This document shows positions 8,575-16,994 of a DNA stretch of 64,000 nt, in pieces (position 1 is the first letter of the stretch; each line of letters opens with the position of its first letter). The notes under the pieces were generated by a model. That model had not been told where the DNA came from, did no database searches, and saw only the letters and a program-made list of their open reading frames with translations. The DNA lies in assembly GCF_014640295.1 (NCBI RefSeq), contig NZ_BMGR01000013.1, positions 1 to 64,000 of the forward strand, written 5' to 3'. Origin of the DNA: Paenibacillus abyssi (GTDB lineage Bacteria > Bacillota > Bacilli > Paenibacillales > Paenibacillaceae). The translations under genes and the position numbers were made by a program.

Positions 8575-9191
8575 GTGCACATTCTCATGTAGACGGCCAA
8601 TTACCGCACGAGCCGGAGAAGGCAACCCTCGAAGGTCGCAATAAAGTACTTGGCTTTTGGTTATTTCTAGGCGGAGAAACAGTATTGTTCGGTACATTGT
8701 TTGGAGCGTACCTCACGCTCCGCCATCAAGTAGGGGACGGCAATCCGACATCACAGGAACTGTTCGATCTGACGCTAGTCGCTATAGCGACTTTTATCCT
8801 TTTGACATCGAGCTTGACAAGTGTATTCGCCATTCAGGCGATGCACAAAAATCAAGTGAAGGCTATGCTCAATTGGTTGATCGTAACCGTTCTTCTCGGA
8901 TTAGGCTTCCTTATCCTTGAGATTTATGAGTTCTTGCATTATCTTCATCTGGGGCATGGCTTCACGACAAGTGCATTTAGTTCATCATTTTATACGCTAG
9001 TCGGTTTCCATGGTGCCCACGTTGCTTTTGGTATTTTCTGGATCACGTTGTTGATTATTCAAGTATTCAAAAGGGGCTTGAACACAACTACGGCACCGAA
9101 GGTTTATGTAGCCGGCCTATACTGGCACTTTATCGACGTCGTGTGGGTATTCATCTTCACAGTAGTTTATCTGATGGGAAAGGTGGGCTAA
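8571..9191 (+). CDS. ctaE: Cytochrome c oxidase subunit III
   Basis: 206-aa integral membrane protein with about five transmembrane helices, shorter than the seven-helix mitochondrial form, as usual in Bacilli. GGETVLFGTLFGAYLTLR and GFHGAHVAFG with AGLYWHFIDVVW are the family signatures. The ATG overlaps the ctaD stop (ATGA). It stabilises the catalytic core and the proton-uptake path of the oxidase. Confidence 0.95.
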   Translation: MSAHSHVDGQLPHEPEKATLEGRNKVLGFWLFLGGETVLFGTLFGAYLTLRHQVGDGNPTSQELFDLTLVAIATFILLTSSLTSVFAIQAMHKNQVKAMLNWLIVTVLLGLGFLILEIYEFLHYLHLGHGFTTSAFSSSFYTLVGFHGAHVAFGIFWITLLIIQVFKRGLNTTTAPKVYVAGLYWHFIDVVWVFIFTVVYLMGKVG

Positions 9192-9195
9192 TTCA

Positions 9196-9519
9196 ATGTC
9201 AAGCAACCATTCCGCTTCCGCTTCGGAACACCAGGGTAAGCGTCATAAAGTTGAAGGCCCACAAAAGCATGTAGTCGCTTATATCTTCTCACTCGTACTA
9301 ACGTTACTCGCATTTGCAACGGTAATCGCCGGTGAAGTGAACACAGCGTTTACGTATATTTTGCTGGTCTTTATGGCAATGCTGCAAGTATACATTCAGA
9401 TGGCATTCTGGATGCATATGAAAGACCGCGGACATATCTATGCGATTATTGGAATATTGATGGGCACGTTTGTTGTATTAACAATAGTTGTCATGGCCGA
9501 GTATTGGACTTGGTGGTAA
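9196..9519 (+). CDS. ctaF: Cytochrome c oxidase subunit IV
   Basis: 107-aa small subunit. A polar, Ser/His-rich N-terminus is followed by three hydrophobic helices, with QMAFWMHMKDRGH between the second and third, as in the CtaF/CyoD family. It starts four bases after the ctaE stop. Last subunit gene before a hairpin at 9534. Confidence 0.93.
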   Translation: MSSNHSASASEHQGKRHKVEGPQKHVVAYIFSLVLTLLAFATVIAGEVNTAFTYILLVFMAMLQVYIQMAFWMHMKDRGHIYAIIGILMGTFVVLTIVVMAEYWTWW

Positions 9520-9533
9520 AATAGACTTCATTG

Positions 9534-9566
9534 GAGAGGCGGTCAATTAAATGGCCGTCTCTTTTC
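9534..9566 (+). terminator. Stem-loop after ctaF
   Basis: GAGA-bulge-CGGTC pairs with GGCCG-TCTC and is followed by TTTTC. It is an imperfect terminator that may reduce read-through into ctaG. Confidence 0.55.
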
Positions 9567-9611
9567 TTCAAAATTCATGATTTTTTTTCTTGATAGAGGA
9601 GGATATCCATA

Positions 9612-10520
9612 ATGCTTGGTTTAGAATATTTCAGCTTTGAGGAATTGTGGAGTCCGATGGTTTTCTTTCTAATGGCAGCTCTTGTTATTCTCTACTTCTA
9701 CGCTATCGGTCCATGGCGAGAACGCCGATATCCGAATGAGGGGGCAGCGAGCTCCCGTCAAAAGTTATTGTTCATCAGCGGGATGGTACTTTACTATCTG
9801 GCACAAGGCGGCCCATTGGAGTTGTTGGGTCACTTGACGTTTACTTTCCATATGGCAAATATGTCAATTTCCTATTTGATTGTTCCACCAATGATTCTGC
9901 TGGGCATACCGGCTTTTATCTGGAGGCATGTATTCTCACATCATTTCTGGAGACCATTCCGGTTCTTGATGCATCCGCTGCTTACATTGGTGTTGTTTAA
10001 TATGCTGTTCTCAATTTATCATATCCCGGTTGTTCATGATTATGTCATGTTGAATTTCACGGTACACCGTATTTATTACGCGGCGATGCTGATCACCGCA
10101 TTCATGATGTGGTGGCAGATCGTTTCTCCAGTCAAAGAGTGGAGCCGATTAACCGATGTGAAAAAAATGGGCTATATTTTCGCAAACGGGGTATTGCTGA
10201 CTCCAGCCTGTGCGTTAATTATTTTCTCAGGTTCGCCGCTTTATGCTACCTATAATGATCCCAATGTATGGGCACAAGCAATGGGATATTGTGTATCGGG
10301 TGATCCTAGTGCGTTATTAGCCCAATTTTCAGGACCTTCATTCTTTAACTTCCTGCCTATTGTTGAGGATCAACAGCTTGGCGGGATTATTATGAAGCTT
10401 GTTCAGGAACTTATGTATGGTGCGCTTCTTGCTTATGTGTTCTCTCAGTGGTTCAAGAGAGAGCATGCGGATTCCGATAGCGATCTGCCTAACCCTAACC
10501 CGGCAGGCGCCGCTAATTAA
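9612..10520 (+). CDS. ctaG: Cytochrome c oxidase assembly factor CtaG (caa3_CtaG family)
   Basis: 302-aa multi-pass membrane protein needed in B. subtilis for active caa3 oxidase, presumably in copper delivery or assembly. Repeated hydrophobic helices carry conserved His/Met-rich segments (HLTFTFHMANMSISYL, HVFSHHFW, HIPVVHDYVM) fitting a copper role. It starts after AGAGGAGGATA, 92 bp downstream of ctaF, in the order seen in other Bacillales. Not the same family as proteobacterial CtaG/Cox11. Confidence 0.93.
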   Translation: MLGLEYFSFEELWSPMVFFLMAALVILYFYAIGPWRERRYPNEGAASSRQKLLFISGMVLYYLAQGGPLELLGHLTFTFHMANMSISYLIVPPMILLGIPAFIWRHVFSHHFWRPFRFLMHPLLTLVLFNMLFSIYHIPVVHDYVMLNFTVHRIYYAAMLITAFMMWWQIVSPVKEWSRLTDVKKMGYIFANGVLLTPACALIIFSGSPLYATYNDPNVWAQAMGYCVSGDPSALLAQFSGPSFFNFLPIVEDQQLGGIIMKLVQELMYGALLAYVFSQWFKREHADSDSDLPNPNPAGAAN

Positions 10521-10615
10521 TAACCCATCCGGGGTACTTCTTACTCTTATTTATCCGTGGGTCATACAAGGCCGCTTAGTGATGTGATATTCCGTGGTAA
10601 AAATGTTATGCTGCG

Positions 10616-10645
10616 AAGGCACTGATTTCTGGATCAGTGCCTTTT
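10616..10645 (+). terminator. Terminator of ctaG
   Basis: An 11-bp stem AAGGCACTGAT/ATCAGTGCCTT with a six-base loop, followed by TTTT. Confidence 0.8.
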
Positions 10646-10728
10646 CACATGTTTGTCAAACGGAGATGGCAAAAATGGTTAATACTTCTAGTATAAAATA
10701 AAATTAGAAGTTAATTCATGGAATGTTA

Positions 10729-10758
10729 TTGACATTGTTTCACTGATTATAGTATAAA
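10729..10758 (+). promoter_or_regulatory. Promoter of the riboswitch-cheX-cheY unit
   Basis: TTGACA at 10729-10734, an 18-bp spacer and TATAAA at 10753-10758. The transcript would start a few bases before the riboswitch. Confidence 0.65.
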
Positions 10759-10772
10759 AGTATTAGTCAATA

Positions 10773-10862
10773 AGAACCAACAAGGGCAAACCTGTTGAAA
10801 AGCAGGGGCGCAAAGCCATGGGCCTAAAACGGACTCATCGTTATGGCAGCCGGTTACAGAAG
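10773..10862 (+). promoter_or_regulatory. Cyclic-di-GMP-I (GEMM-I) riboswitch
   Basis: The conserved core is clear: AGGGCAAACC, a GNRA-type capped hairpin, GGGGCGCAAAGCC, the tetraloop-receptor side GGCCTAAA, and a second stem closing in GGCAGCCGGTTAC. Order and spacing match class I c-di-GMP aptamers. A terminator follows at 10884, so control is probably by transcription termination. Whether ligand turns expression on or off cannot be told by eye. Confidence 0.93.
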
Positions 10863-10883
10863 ATGCGTATTATGTCGCGTACA

Positions 10884-10912
10884 AGCCCTTACGTTGAAGT
10901 ATGGGTTTTTTT
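10884..10912 (+). terminator. Riboswitch expression-platform terminator
   Basis: GCCC-TTAC pairs with GTA-TGGGT around a short loop and is followed by seven T. It lies between the aptamer and the cheX-like gene. Confidence 0.7.
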
Positions 10913-10995
10913 GTATTAAACGTGTCGATTCTTGTAATTTATTGTTGATATCGTACGGAAATAGCTTTTTTAACGGAAAGGTGTGTGGAAGTACA

Positions 10996-11469
10996 GTGAA
11001 GTTAGAAAACGAGTATTACGAAGCCGTTTCTAGAGTAGGATCGAATGTGCTCTCCGGATACTTGGGAATGAGTATTTCTCCATTAGCATTAAGGGAACAG
11101 GAAGCGGCCATAGATGAGAGGGACGTAGCAGTTCTAATAGAAATGTTAGGGCAGTTAGACGGTCAAATCATCTGTGCCATGAATGAAGAAACGGCAAAAC
11201 AGATCGTTGGACGTATGTTTGGCGGAATGGAAGTCAATCAATTGGATGAGATGGGTTGGAGTGCGATTAAAGAGTTTGGAAACTGGTTCGTAAGCGGCAT
11301 TGCGACTGAATTCTCAAATCAAGGGCTTGAAGTGAATATCTCTCATCCCAATGTGAATGAGAACGAGGCATTGATCGTAGGAAAGCAGCAATATATTGTT
11401 ACTCCGCTTGAGAGTGAATATGGAATTATTGATATATACTCTTTATTGAATGTGAAAATAGCTAGTTAA
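10996..11469 (+). CDS. CheX-like chemotaxis phosphatase
   Basis: 157-aa cytoplasmic protein of the CheC/CheX/FliY phosphatase family, which removes phosphate from CheY-type regulators. The helix IKEFGNWFVSGI matches the family's E-x-x-x-N active-site helix, and MGWSAIKEFGN is in the expected central position. The GTG at 10996 follows GTGTGTGGAAG. Upstream in-frame codons would run through the riboswitch terminator and are unlikely. Followed 17 bp later by its probable substrate, a single-domain CheY-like regulator. Confidence 0.85.
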   Translation: MKLENEYYEAVSRVGSNVLSGYLGMSISPLALREQEAAIDERDVAVLIEMLGQLDGQIICAMNEETAKQIVGRMFGGMEVNQLDEMGWSAIKEFGNWFVSGIATEFSNQGLEVNISHPNVNENEALIVGKQQYIVTPLESEYGIIDIYSLLNVKIAS

Positions 11470-11486
11470 TTAATCGGGAGGGTTAA

Positions 11487-11846
11487 ATGAAAAGGATTAT
11501 GATTGTAGACGATGCCGCATTTATGAGAATGATGATCAAGCAAATCCTGACGGAATCGGGATATGAGGTTGTCGGGGAAGCGGTGAATGGTAAAGATGCG
11601 GTCGCGAAATATTCAGAATTGAAGCCGGATCTCGTAACAATGGATATTACAATGCCTGAACTTGACGGTGTTGAGGCGGTAAAAGAGATTAGAAAAGTCA
11701 ATTCCAGCGCTAAAGTAATTATGTGCTCAGCTATGGGGCAGCAGCATATGGTAGTAAGCGCTATTCAAGCCGGTGCATCGGATTTTATTGTTAAACCTTT
11801 TCAAAAGGATCGTGTGCTGGAAGCCGTTCAAAAAGTTTTAGGTTAA
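11487..11846 (+). CDS. CheY-like single-domain response regulator
   Basis: 119-aa receiver domain without an output domain. The acidic pair Asp8/Asp9, the phosphoacceptor Asp53 (VTMDITMP), Ser81 and Lys103 (IVKPF) are all present, so it should be phosphorylated. In Bacillus such CheY proteins bind the flagellar switch. Here the pairing with a CheX-like phosphatase and a c-di-GMP riboswitch suggests that motility or surface behaviour is tuned by c-di-GMP. It lies outside any flagellar operon. A terminator follows. Confidence 0.92.
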   Translation: MKRIMIVDDAAFMRMMIKQILTESGYEVVGEAVNGKDAVAKYSELKPDLVTMDITMPELDGVEAVKEIRKVNSSAKVIMCSAMGQQHMVVSAIQAGASDFIVKPFQKDRVLEAVQKVLG

Positions 11847-11877
11847 CGATTAGATCGTAATACATAACGAAAGTCAT

Positions 11878-11909
11878 GTCCAAGTCATTCAGGCTTGGAC
11901 TTTTTTGTT
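11878..11909 (+). terminator. Terminator of cheX-cheY
   Basis: GTCCAAG/CTTGGAC stem followed by six T. Confidence 0.85.
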
Positions 11910-11990
11910 TTGAAATGCCTGTCCTGTTTGGGGAATCCCACCTTCATTACTTAATAGTGATTTTTTAGGAAAAATTTACATAATGTTTGG

Positions 11991-12019
11991 TTGTGCTATC
12001 TTTAATGTCTTACTATACT
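11991..12019 (+). promoter_or_regulatory. Promoter of the ABC export operon
   Basis: TTGTGC at 11991-11996, an exact 17-bp spacer and TATACT at 12014-12019. The -10 box lies inside the operator palindrome. Confidence 0.7.
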
Positions 12020-12042
12020 GTGTATATGGATATACACAGTAT
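12015..12042 (+). promoter_or_regulatory. Perfect 13-bp inverted repeat, likely GntR/YtrA operator
   Basis: Two perfect 13-bp arms (left arm ATACTGTGTATAT) flank a central GG. The site covers the -10 box and transcription start, where a bound repressor would block RNA polymerase. The obvious candidate is the GntR protein encoded by the second gene of the operon. Confidence 0.8.
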
Positions 12043-12067
12043 GATAAGTGCTCAAAGGAGGCTTGCG

Positions 12068-12787
12068 ATGACTACGTGGCAAGGCGCCTGGCAGATCGTA
12101 AAGCATGAAATTCGGCGTGACAAGCTGGGGCTGCTCTTTTCTTTAATGTTTTTTACCTATGTGGCGGTAATTCTTATTCCTATATTTAATGAGAGATTGG
12201 AATCAGAGGCCATGGGCCAAAATTGGCTGCTGGATTTTATGTATTTAAGTCTTTTGCCGAATTTGGGATTTGTGATGAACCGGACGATGTTTCGCTATTG
12301 GAGGGACGATCCTTTTACAAAGAAGATTGCTGCTTGGCGTACGATGCCGATCTCACCCGCTCATATAGCTGCGGCAAGGTTCATTCTCCTTTCAATTGTT
12401 CTTATTGCAGGCTGGCTCTACTTTTTTTCTCTGGAGTATATTTTTATCTCAGCCTTTCATGAGAAACTGAGTTTTCTGCAGTATATTGGTTTCGCTGCAT
12501 TCTGGCTTGGGTATGCATTGATTTTTGCATGTCAATACGTGTATTTGGAGCTTGGATTTTCAGGGAAATTTTATGTGAGTGCATGTTTTGTATACTTTGC
12601 ATTATTCGGACTCCTAACATATCTCATCAATCTGTCGGGAGACGGAGCGGTATTTGGAGTGATAAAGGCTGTACAGAATGGGCAATGGTGGATCTCAGCA
12701 CTTTCCTTGGCAGTTGCAGTAGTTGCGCTTTTGTTCACCAATCTGATGCTTCGAAAGCGGTTGGCGAAAAGAAACTTATTGAATTAG
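12068..12787 (+). CDS. ABC transporter permease, ABC-2 like
   Basis: 239-aa protein with about six hydrophobic helices separated by short loops and a basic C-terminus (LRKRLAKRNLLN). It has no binding-protein or ATPase motif. Starts at an ATG after AAAGGAGG, 26 bp past the operator. It probably pairs with the ATPase at 13224-14138 to form an exporter of the YtrB/YtrC or BcrA/B type. Substrate unknown. Cell-wall-active peptides are plausible given the YtrA-type regulator next door. Confidence 0.72.
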   Translation: MTTWQGAWQIVKHEIRRDKLGLLFSLMFFTYVAVILIPIFNERLESEAMGQNWLLDFMYLSLLPNLGFVMNRTMFRYWRDDPFTKKIAAWRTMPISPAHIAAARFILLSIVLIAGWLYFFSLEYIFISAFHEKLSFLQYIGFAAFWLGYALIFACQYVYLELGFSGKFYVSACFVYFALFGLLTYLINLSGDGAVFGVIKAVQNGQWWISALSLAVAVVALLFTNLMLRKRLAKRNLLN

Positions 12788-12797
12788 AGGTGAAGCC

Positions 12798-13202
12798 GTG
12801 TGGATACCGATCCAAATTAATGAGCAAAGTGCGGAGCCGTTGTATCATCAGATCGGAATACAGCTTCGGGCTCTGATCGTAAGCGGCCAATTGGAGGAGG
12901 GTACTCTTCTGCCATCCATTCGCGAGTTGGCACAGCATCTCAAATGCAGCGTAATTACGATAAGGCGGGTTTATCAGAATCTGGAGACGGAAGGCTTGCT
13001 GTTCACAAGGCAAGGAACAGGTACTTTTGTGGCACAGGTAGGCGCAGAAGAGAGAAGCAGGCACCGTCTAGAGTCGGTTGTGGAAGCGTTCGAAGCTGCC
13101 GTGGCTGCAGCTCTGAGGGTACAGTGCACGGAAGAAGAAATGGGAGACATTTATCGTTCGGTGGTCAAAGAGAGGCTGCGCCAAAGCAGGCAAGGAGATT
13201 GA
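12798..13202 (+). CDS. GntR-family repressor, YtrA subfamily
   Basis: 134-aa regulator with an N-terminal winged helix (PLYHQIGIQLRALIVSG, LPSIRELAQHLKCSVITIRRVYQNLETEGLL, QGTGTFV) and only a short helical tail. This is the YtrA layout and not the FadR layout. Such proteins repress adjacent ABC operons in response to envelope antibiotics. GTG start after AGAGGTGAA, ten bases past the permease stop. It probably binds the palindrome at 12015-12042 and so represses its own operon. Confidence 0.9.
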   Translation: MWIPIQINEQSAEPLYHQIGIQLRALIVSGQLEEGTLLPSIRELAQHLKCSVITIRRVYQNLETEGLLFTRQGTGTFVAQVGAEERSRHRLESVVEAFEAAVAAALRVQCTEEEMGDIYRSVVKERLRQSRQGD

Positions 13203-13223
13203 AGTTGCGGAGGGAAATGCTTC

Positions 13224-14138
13224 ATGAATAATGACGAAGCCGTAATCCGGCTGACGGAGGTCGAGCAATCGAGAGCGCATTTCAAGCTGGGACCTCTCAA
13301 TTTGAATGTGCCCAAAGGTTATGTAACAGCCATTGTAGGCCCTAATGGATCCGGCAAAAGCTCGACCTTCCGGCTGCTGCTTGACCTGGCTAAGGCTGAT
13401 CGAGGCAGTATGGAGATGTTTGGCGAGCCGGTTGGCAGGGATGATGTAAAGCTGAAGCAGCGGGTTGGATATTTGCCGGATGACTCGTTATCTGAGGAGG
13501 ATTCACTTCGCGGGTCGGAGAGAGCCGCATTCACGAAAATATGGTATCCCGGTTGGGATGTTAACCGATATACAGAGCTGCTTAATCTATTTGAGGTGAA
13601 TCCGGATTTAAAGCTGGGCAAGATGTCCAAAGGAATGCGAAGAAAATTTGAACTGACACTCGCACTTTCCCACGATCCGGAGCTGCTGCTCCTTGATGAA
13701 CCATCGTCGGGACTTGATCCCTTAGCCTGGAAGAAAATGATCGAGGTGCTCCATCACTACATGGAACAAGGTAACCGTACGATCCTCATGGCAACCCATA
13801 TTATTGATGAGGTTCGAAGGTTGGCGGATTATATCGTGTTCCTGGTGAATGGACGCGCGCTCGGCGTATATGAGAAAGACGAATTGTTCAGCAGCTGGCA
13901 TATTTTCTATGTGCAGGATGAACGTTCGGTATATGAGTTGCTTTCAGGAATTCCGGGCATACGCGCCAAGGAGAAAGCCGGAGGCGGAGTAATTAAAGTG
14001 ATTACTAACAAGGCGATGGATGCGGAAAAATGGCTGCAAAAGGAAGGGATCAAGATTACGGGCCGGACGCCGATGGAGCTCGATGAAATTATGGCCTCGC
14101 TTATCGACAATGACAGGCTGCGGATGCGGCAATCATGA
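13224..14138 (+). CDS. ABC transporter ATP-binding protein
   Basis: 304-aa ATPase. Walker A GPNGSGKS at residues 39-46, signature MSKGMRRK near 134, Walker B LLLLDEPSSGLD near 155-166 and the switch His in ATHIIDE. A C-terminal extension of about 80 residues follows the core. The Ser of the usual LSGGQ is kept in MSKGM. It lies 21 bp after the GntR gene and is most likely the partner of the permease at 12068. Confidence 0.92.
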   Translation: MNNDEAVIRLTEVEQSRAHFKLGPLNLNVPKGYVTAIVGPNGSGKSSTFRLLLDLAKADRGSMEMFGEPVGRDDVKLKQRVGYLPDDSLSEEDSLRGSERAAFTKIWYPGWDVNRYTELLNLFEVNPDLKLGKMSKGMRRKFELTLALSHDPELLLLDEPSSGLDPLAWKKMIEVLHHYMEQGNRTILMATHIIDEVRRLADYIVFLVNGRALGVYEKDELFSSWHIFYVQDERSVYELLSGIPGIRAKEKAGGGVIKVITNKAMDAEKWLQKEGIKITGRTPMELDEIMASLIDNDRLRMRQS

Positions 14139-14151
14139 AAGGAGATAGACA

Positions 14152-15054
14152 ATGAAACCATTAGTTGTAGACAATGTATCAAAGCAGTATGGGGACAAAA
14201 CAGCGGTAAACGGCATTCAATTCGAAGTGGGAGCCGGTGAAATATATGGACTGCTCGGGGCAAACGGAGCGGGTAAAACGACCACGATGCGGATGGTGCT
14301 CGGATTGATCTATCCTGACGATGGCAAGATTTTGTACCAGGGTAAGCCGTACAGCCAGGAACAGCTAAAGATGCTCGGTTATTTGCCCGAGGAACGGGGG
14401 ATGTACCCGAAGGTGAAGATCAGTGACCAGGTGATTTATCTGGCTCAGCTGCGGGGCATGTCCCGCAAAGATGCGGACCGTAACTTGAAAATGTGGCTGG
14501 AGAAATTCAACATCTCCGAATATTACAATAAGAAGATTGAAGAGCTCTCCAAGGGGAATCAGCAAAAGATTCAATTCATCGCGGCCGTCATTCATGAACC
14601 TAAGATTATTATCCTTGACGAGGCGTTCAGCGGCTTGGATCCCGTCAATGTGGAGCTGCTTAAGAAGACGGTCAAAGAGCTTCGGGACAGCGGCACGACT
14701 ATACTGTTCTCCACCCACCGGATGGAGCATGTCGAAGAGCTCTGCAGAAACATTACGATCCTTCATAAGTCAAACACCGTGCTGCAGGGCAATTTGAAGG
14801 AGATCAAAAAGCAGTTCACCCGTGAGCGCGTCATTCTGGGCACAGAGACCGAGCTGAAGGGCTTGGAAGGCATTGCAGGGGTCCGTCAGGTTAACCGTCA
14901 GGAATATGGTTATGAGCTCTTTATTGATCGCGAGGAAACGGCACAGGCGATTTTGCGCCATGCCATGAGTCAGGCAGAGCTGAGCCGTTTCGAGCTGCTC
15001 GAGCCCACGTTAAATGAAATCTTTATTCGATCGGTAGGTGACATCAATGAATAA
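14152..15054 (+). CDS. ABC transporter ATP-binding protein, NatA-like
   Basis: 300-aa ATPase with Walker A GANGAGKT at 36-43, signature LSKGNQQK near 131, Walker B IIILDEAFSGLD near 152-163 and a C-terminal DUF4162-like region. This pattern is typical of NatA-type exporters. It starts 13 bp after the first ATPase, with GGAGATAG ahead of it, and overlaps the permease gene that follows by eight bases. It is a second, different ATPase in the same operon. Confidence 0.92.
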   Translation: MKPLVVDNVSKQYGDKTAVNGIQFEVGAGEIYGLLGANGAGKTTTMRMVLGLIYPDDGKILYQGKPYSQEQLKMLGYLPEERGMYPKVKISDQVIYLAQLRGMSRKDADRNLKMWLEKFNISEYYNKKIEELSKGNQQKIQFIAAVIHEPKIIILDEAFSGLDPVNVELLKKTVKELRDSGTTILFSTHRMEHVEELCRNITILHKSNTVLQGNLKEIKKQFTRERVILGTETELKGLEGIAGVRQVNRQEYGYELFIDREETAQAILRHAMSQAELSRFELLEPTLNEIFIRSVGDINE

Positions 15055-16336
15055 TTTCTTAACCGTTATTGGATTTACGATCCGGAATAAAATGAGAACC
15101 AAATCATTTCTTATTACAACCGCTATTATTGCGATTATATTGAGTATCGGCGTCAATTTGCCCTATATCATCTCACAGTTTAACAAGGATGAGCCGGCGA
15201 ATATCGGATTTATCGAGACGAATGCGCCTGAGGTAACAGGGCCTCTCAAGGCATATTATGAAGGTATGGAAAATCCCGGTTTGAAGTTAATATCCTACCC
15301 GGATACTGGATCTGGGGAAGCAAACGAAGAAGCATTAAGACAAGCGATTATCAGTGGAGACATTAAAGGGTATATCTTGTTTGAATCGAATGAAGCTGTT
15401 GGTTTCCCTAAAGTTTTCTATAAATCTGAGGGACTCATGGATATGGGCACTTCCGGAACACTCTCAGCGGCTCTGCAGACAATCAAGACTGATGCAGTAC
15501 TTCAAGAAGCAGGGCTGACCGAAGCACAGGAGCTGCTGCTGCGATCGCCGATCGAGATCGAAACGACGCAAATCTCTTTGACCGATGCTGCAGTTGGAGA
15601 AGGCAAGTCGGCTGATCAGCAGGGATTGGCCATGGGTTTTGTCTATGCGATGATGATCCTGTTGTTCATGGGCATCTTCGTCACAAGCCAGTTGATCGCC
15701 ACTGAAATTACGGCGGAAAAAAGCTCGCGTGTGATGGAAATTCTCGTGACCAGCGTGTCCCCGCTGACACAGATGTTCGGCAAGATTTTTGGCATGTTCC
15801 TGATCGGCATCATGCAGATCGGGGTTTACGTAGCCGTATTTGTTATCAATGTTACACTGCCTCATAATGTGGAGATGCTGGAAGGCCTTAATATTAACTT
15901 TGCGGATATTGATCCTTCTCTGTATGTATTCGCAGTGATCTTCTATCTTACCGGGTATTTCCTGTACTCAACGCTGTTCGCCGCCGTCGGCTCTATCGTC
16001 AGCCGGACAGAGGATCTTGCGCAAGCGCTAATGCCGATTACGTTCCTGTCGATGGGCGGATTCTATATCGGAATCTTCGGTATGACATCGCCGACTGCAA
16101 CGTTTGTTGAGATTACATCGTTTATTCCATTTTTCGCTCCATTTGCGATGTTCCTACGGATTGGACTAACCGACCCGGCATTCTGGGAGATCGCGCTCTC
16201 ATTGGGCTTGCTCGTTGCCTGCATTCTCTTGTTCGGATGGCTGTCCGCGAAGATCTACCGTACCGGCGTGCTGATGTACGGCAAACGCCCGAGCTTCAAG
16301 GAGCTGCGCAAAGCGATGAAGGCTTATAAGGTGTAG
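15047..16336 (+). CDS. ABC transporter permease, NatB-like (ABC-2 family)
   Basis: 429-aa permease. One N-terminal helix (about 18-38), a large extracytoplasmic domain (about 40-190), then five or six helices, the layout of ABC-2 family 3 proteins such as NatB. The motif ITAEKSSRVMEILVTSVSP in the membrane half is characteristic. The ATG at 15047 follows TAGGTGA. The in-frame GTG at 15038 has no separate site. It forms an exporter with the NatA-like ATPase. Substrate unknown (Na+ or a small toxic compound in relatives). Confidence 0.9.
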   Translation: MNNFLTVIGFTIRNKMRTKSFLITTAIIAIILSIGVNLPYIISQFNKDEPANIGFIETNAPEVTGPLKAYYEGMENPGLKLISYPDTGSGEANEEALRQAIISGDIKGYILFESNEAVGFPKVFYKSEGLMDMGTSGTLSAALQTIKTDAVLQEAGLTEAQELLLRSPIEIETTQISLTDAAVGEGKSADQQGLAMGFVYAMMILLFMGIFVTSQLIATEITAEKSSRVMEILVTSVSPLTQMFGKIFGMFLIGIMQIGVYVAVFVINVTLPHNVEMLEGLNINFADIDPSLYVFAVIFYLTGYFLYSTLFAAVGSIVSRTEDLAQALMPITFLSMGGFYIGIFGMTSPTATFVEITSFIPFFAPFAMFLRIGLTDPAFWEIALSLGLLVACILLFGWLSAKIYRTGVLMYGKRPSFKELRKAMKAYKV

Positions 16337-16338
16337 GT

Positions 16339-16994
16339 GCGGGAGCGAAATCTACTGATTATATATGAGAGTCGGTTAGGGTGAGTCAAATGAATGAATG
16401 AGAAATATCAAACAATAAAATAGGCTTATATTTGAGAGTTTCCGAATATTGATGGGGGAACAATGAGCCATTTGACCGTACGACCTCGAATGTTTGATGA
16501 CGAAAGTATGAGAGGCTTCATAACTAGGGTATCTAATGAGAATATTTTATCAGATCCAAAGGTCTTGTATAGGGTATCCGGCATGATGATATACAACAAG
16601 TTTAAAAATATGCTCATACCAGAAGACGATCTTGATTTGATTAATCTAAGTGTGGAGTGCTACGATAAAAATGCAGTCGAAAAACCCCCTCAAGTGAAAT
16701 AAAATTAAAGCAGGCGAGGGGACGTGTTGACAATGAAACGGTACGACAAAGCATTCAAAGAAGAAGCAGTAAGATTGAGCGATGAGATTGGACCAAAGAA
16801 AGCTGCCGAGCAGTTGGGCGTAGCCTACCATACTTTGCAGGATTGGAGAAAGCGAAGAACCCTGCACGGCGAAGGAGCGCATATCGGTAGCGGACGCGCG
16901 TATGCATCTGCCGATAAGACTGTGCGTGAAATCGAACTAGAAAAAGAACCGAAGTCCCTTGTTCAGACGGCAAGCTATAGCGGGAGCGAAATCT
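16339..16994 (+). mobile_element. Transposon debris bracketed by a 15-bp direct repeat
   Basis: GCGGGAGCGAAATCT occurs at 16339-16353, just after the natB-like stop, and again at 16980-16994. Between the copies lie a TniQ fragment and a truncated IS3 OrfA. The repeat is longer than the 5-bp duplication typical of Tn7/Tn5053-type insertion, so it may reflect later recombination or part of an element end. Confidence 0.5.
16463..16702 (+). pseudogene. TniQ/TnsD-like N-terminal fragment
   Basis: 79-aa frame. SHLTVRPRMFDDESMRGFITRVSNENIL matches the start of TniQ/TnsD target-selection proteins (Arg-Pro, Asp-Glu-Ser, then a helix ending Arg-x-x-x-x-Asn). The family is normally several hundred residues long and has zinc-binding cysteines, which are absent here. 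It has its own ATG and a GGGGGAA site. No TnsA, B or C genes are nearby, so I call it a remnant. Confidence 0.6.
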
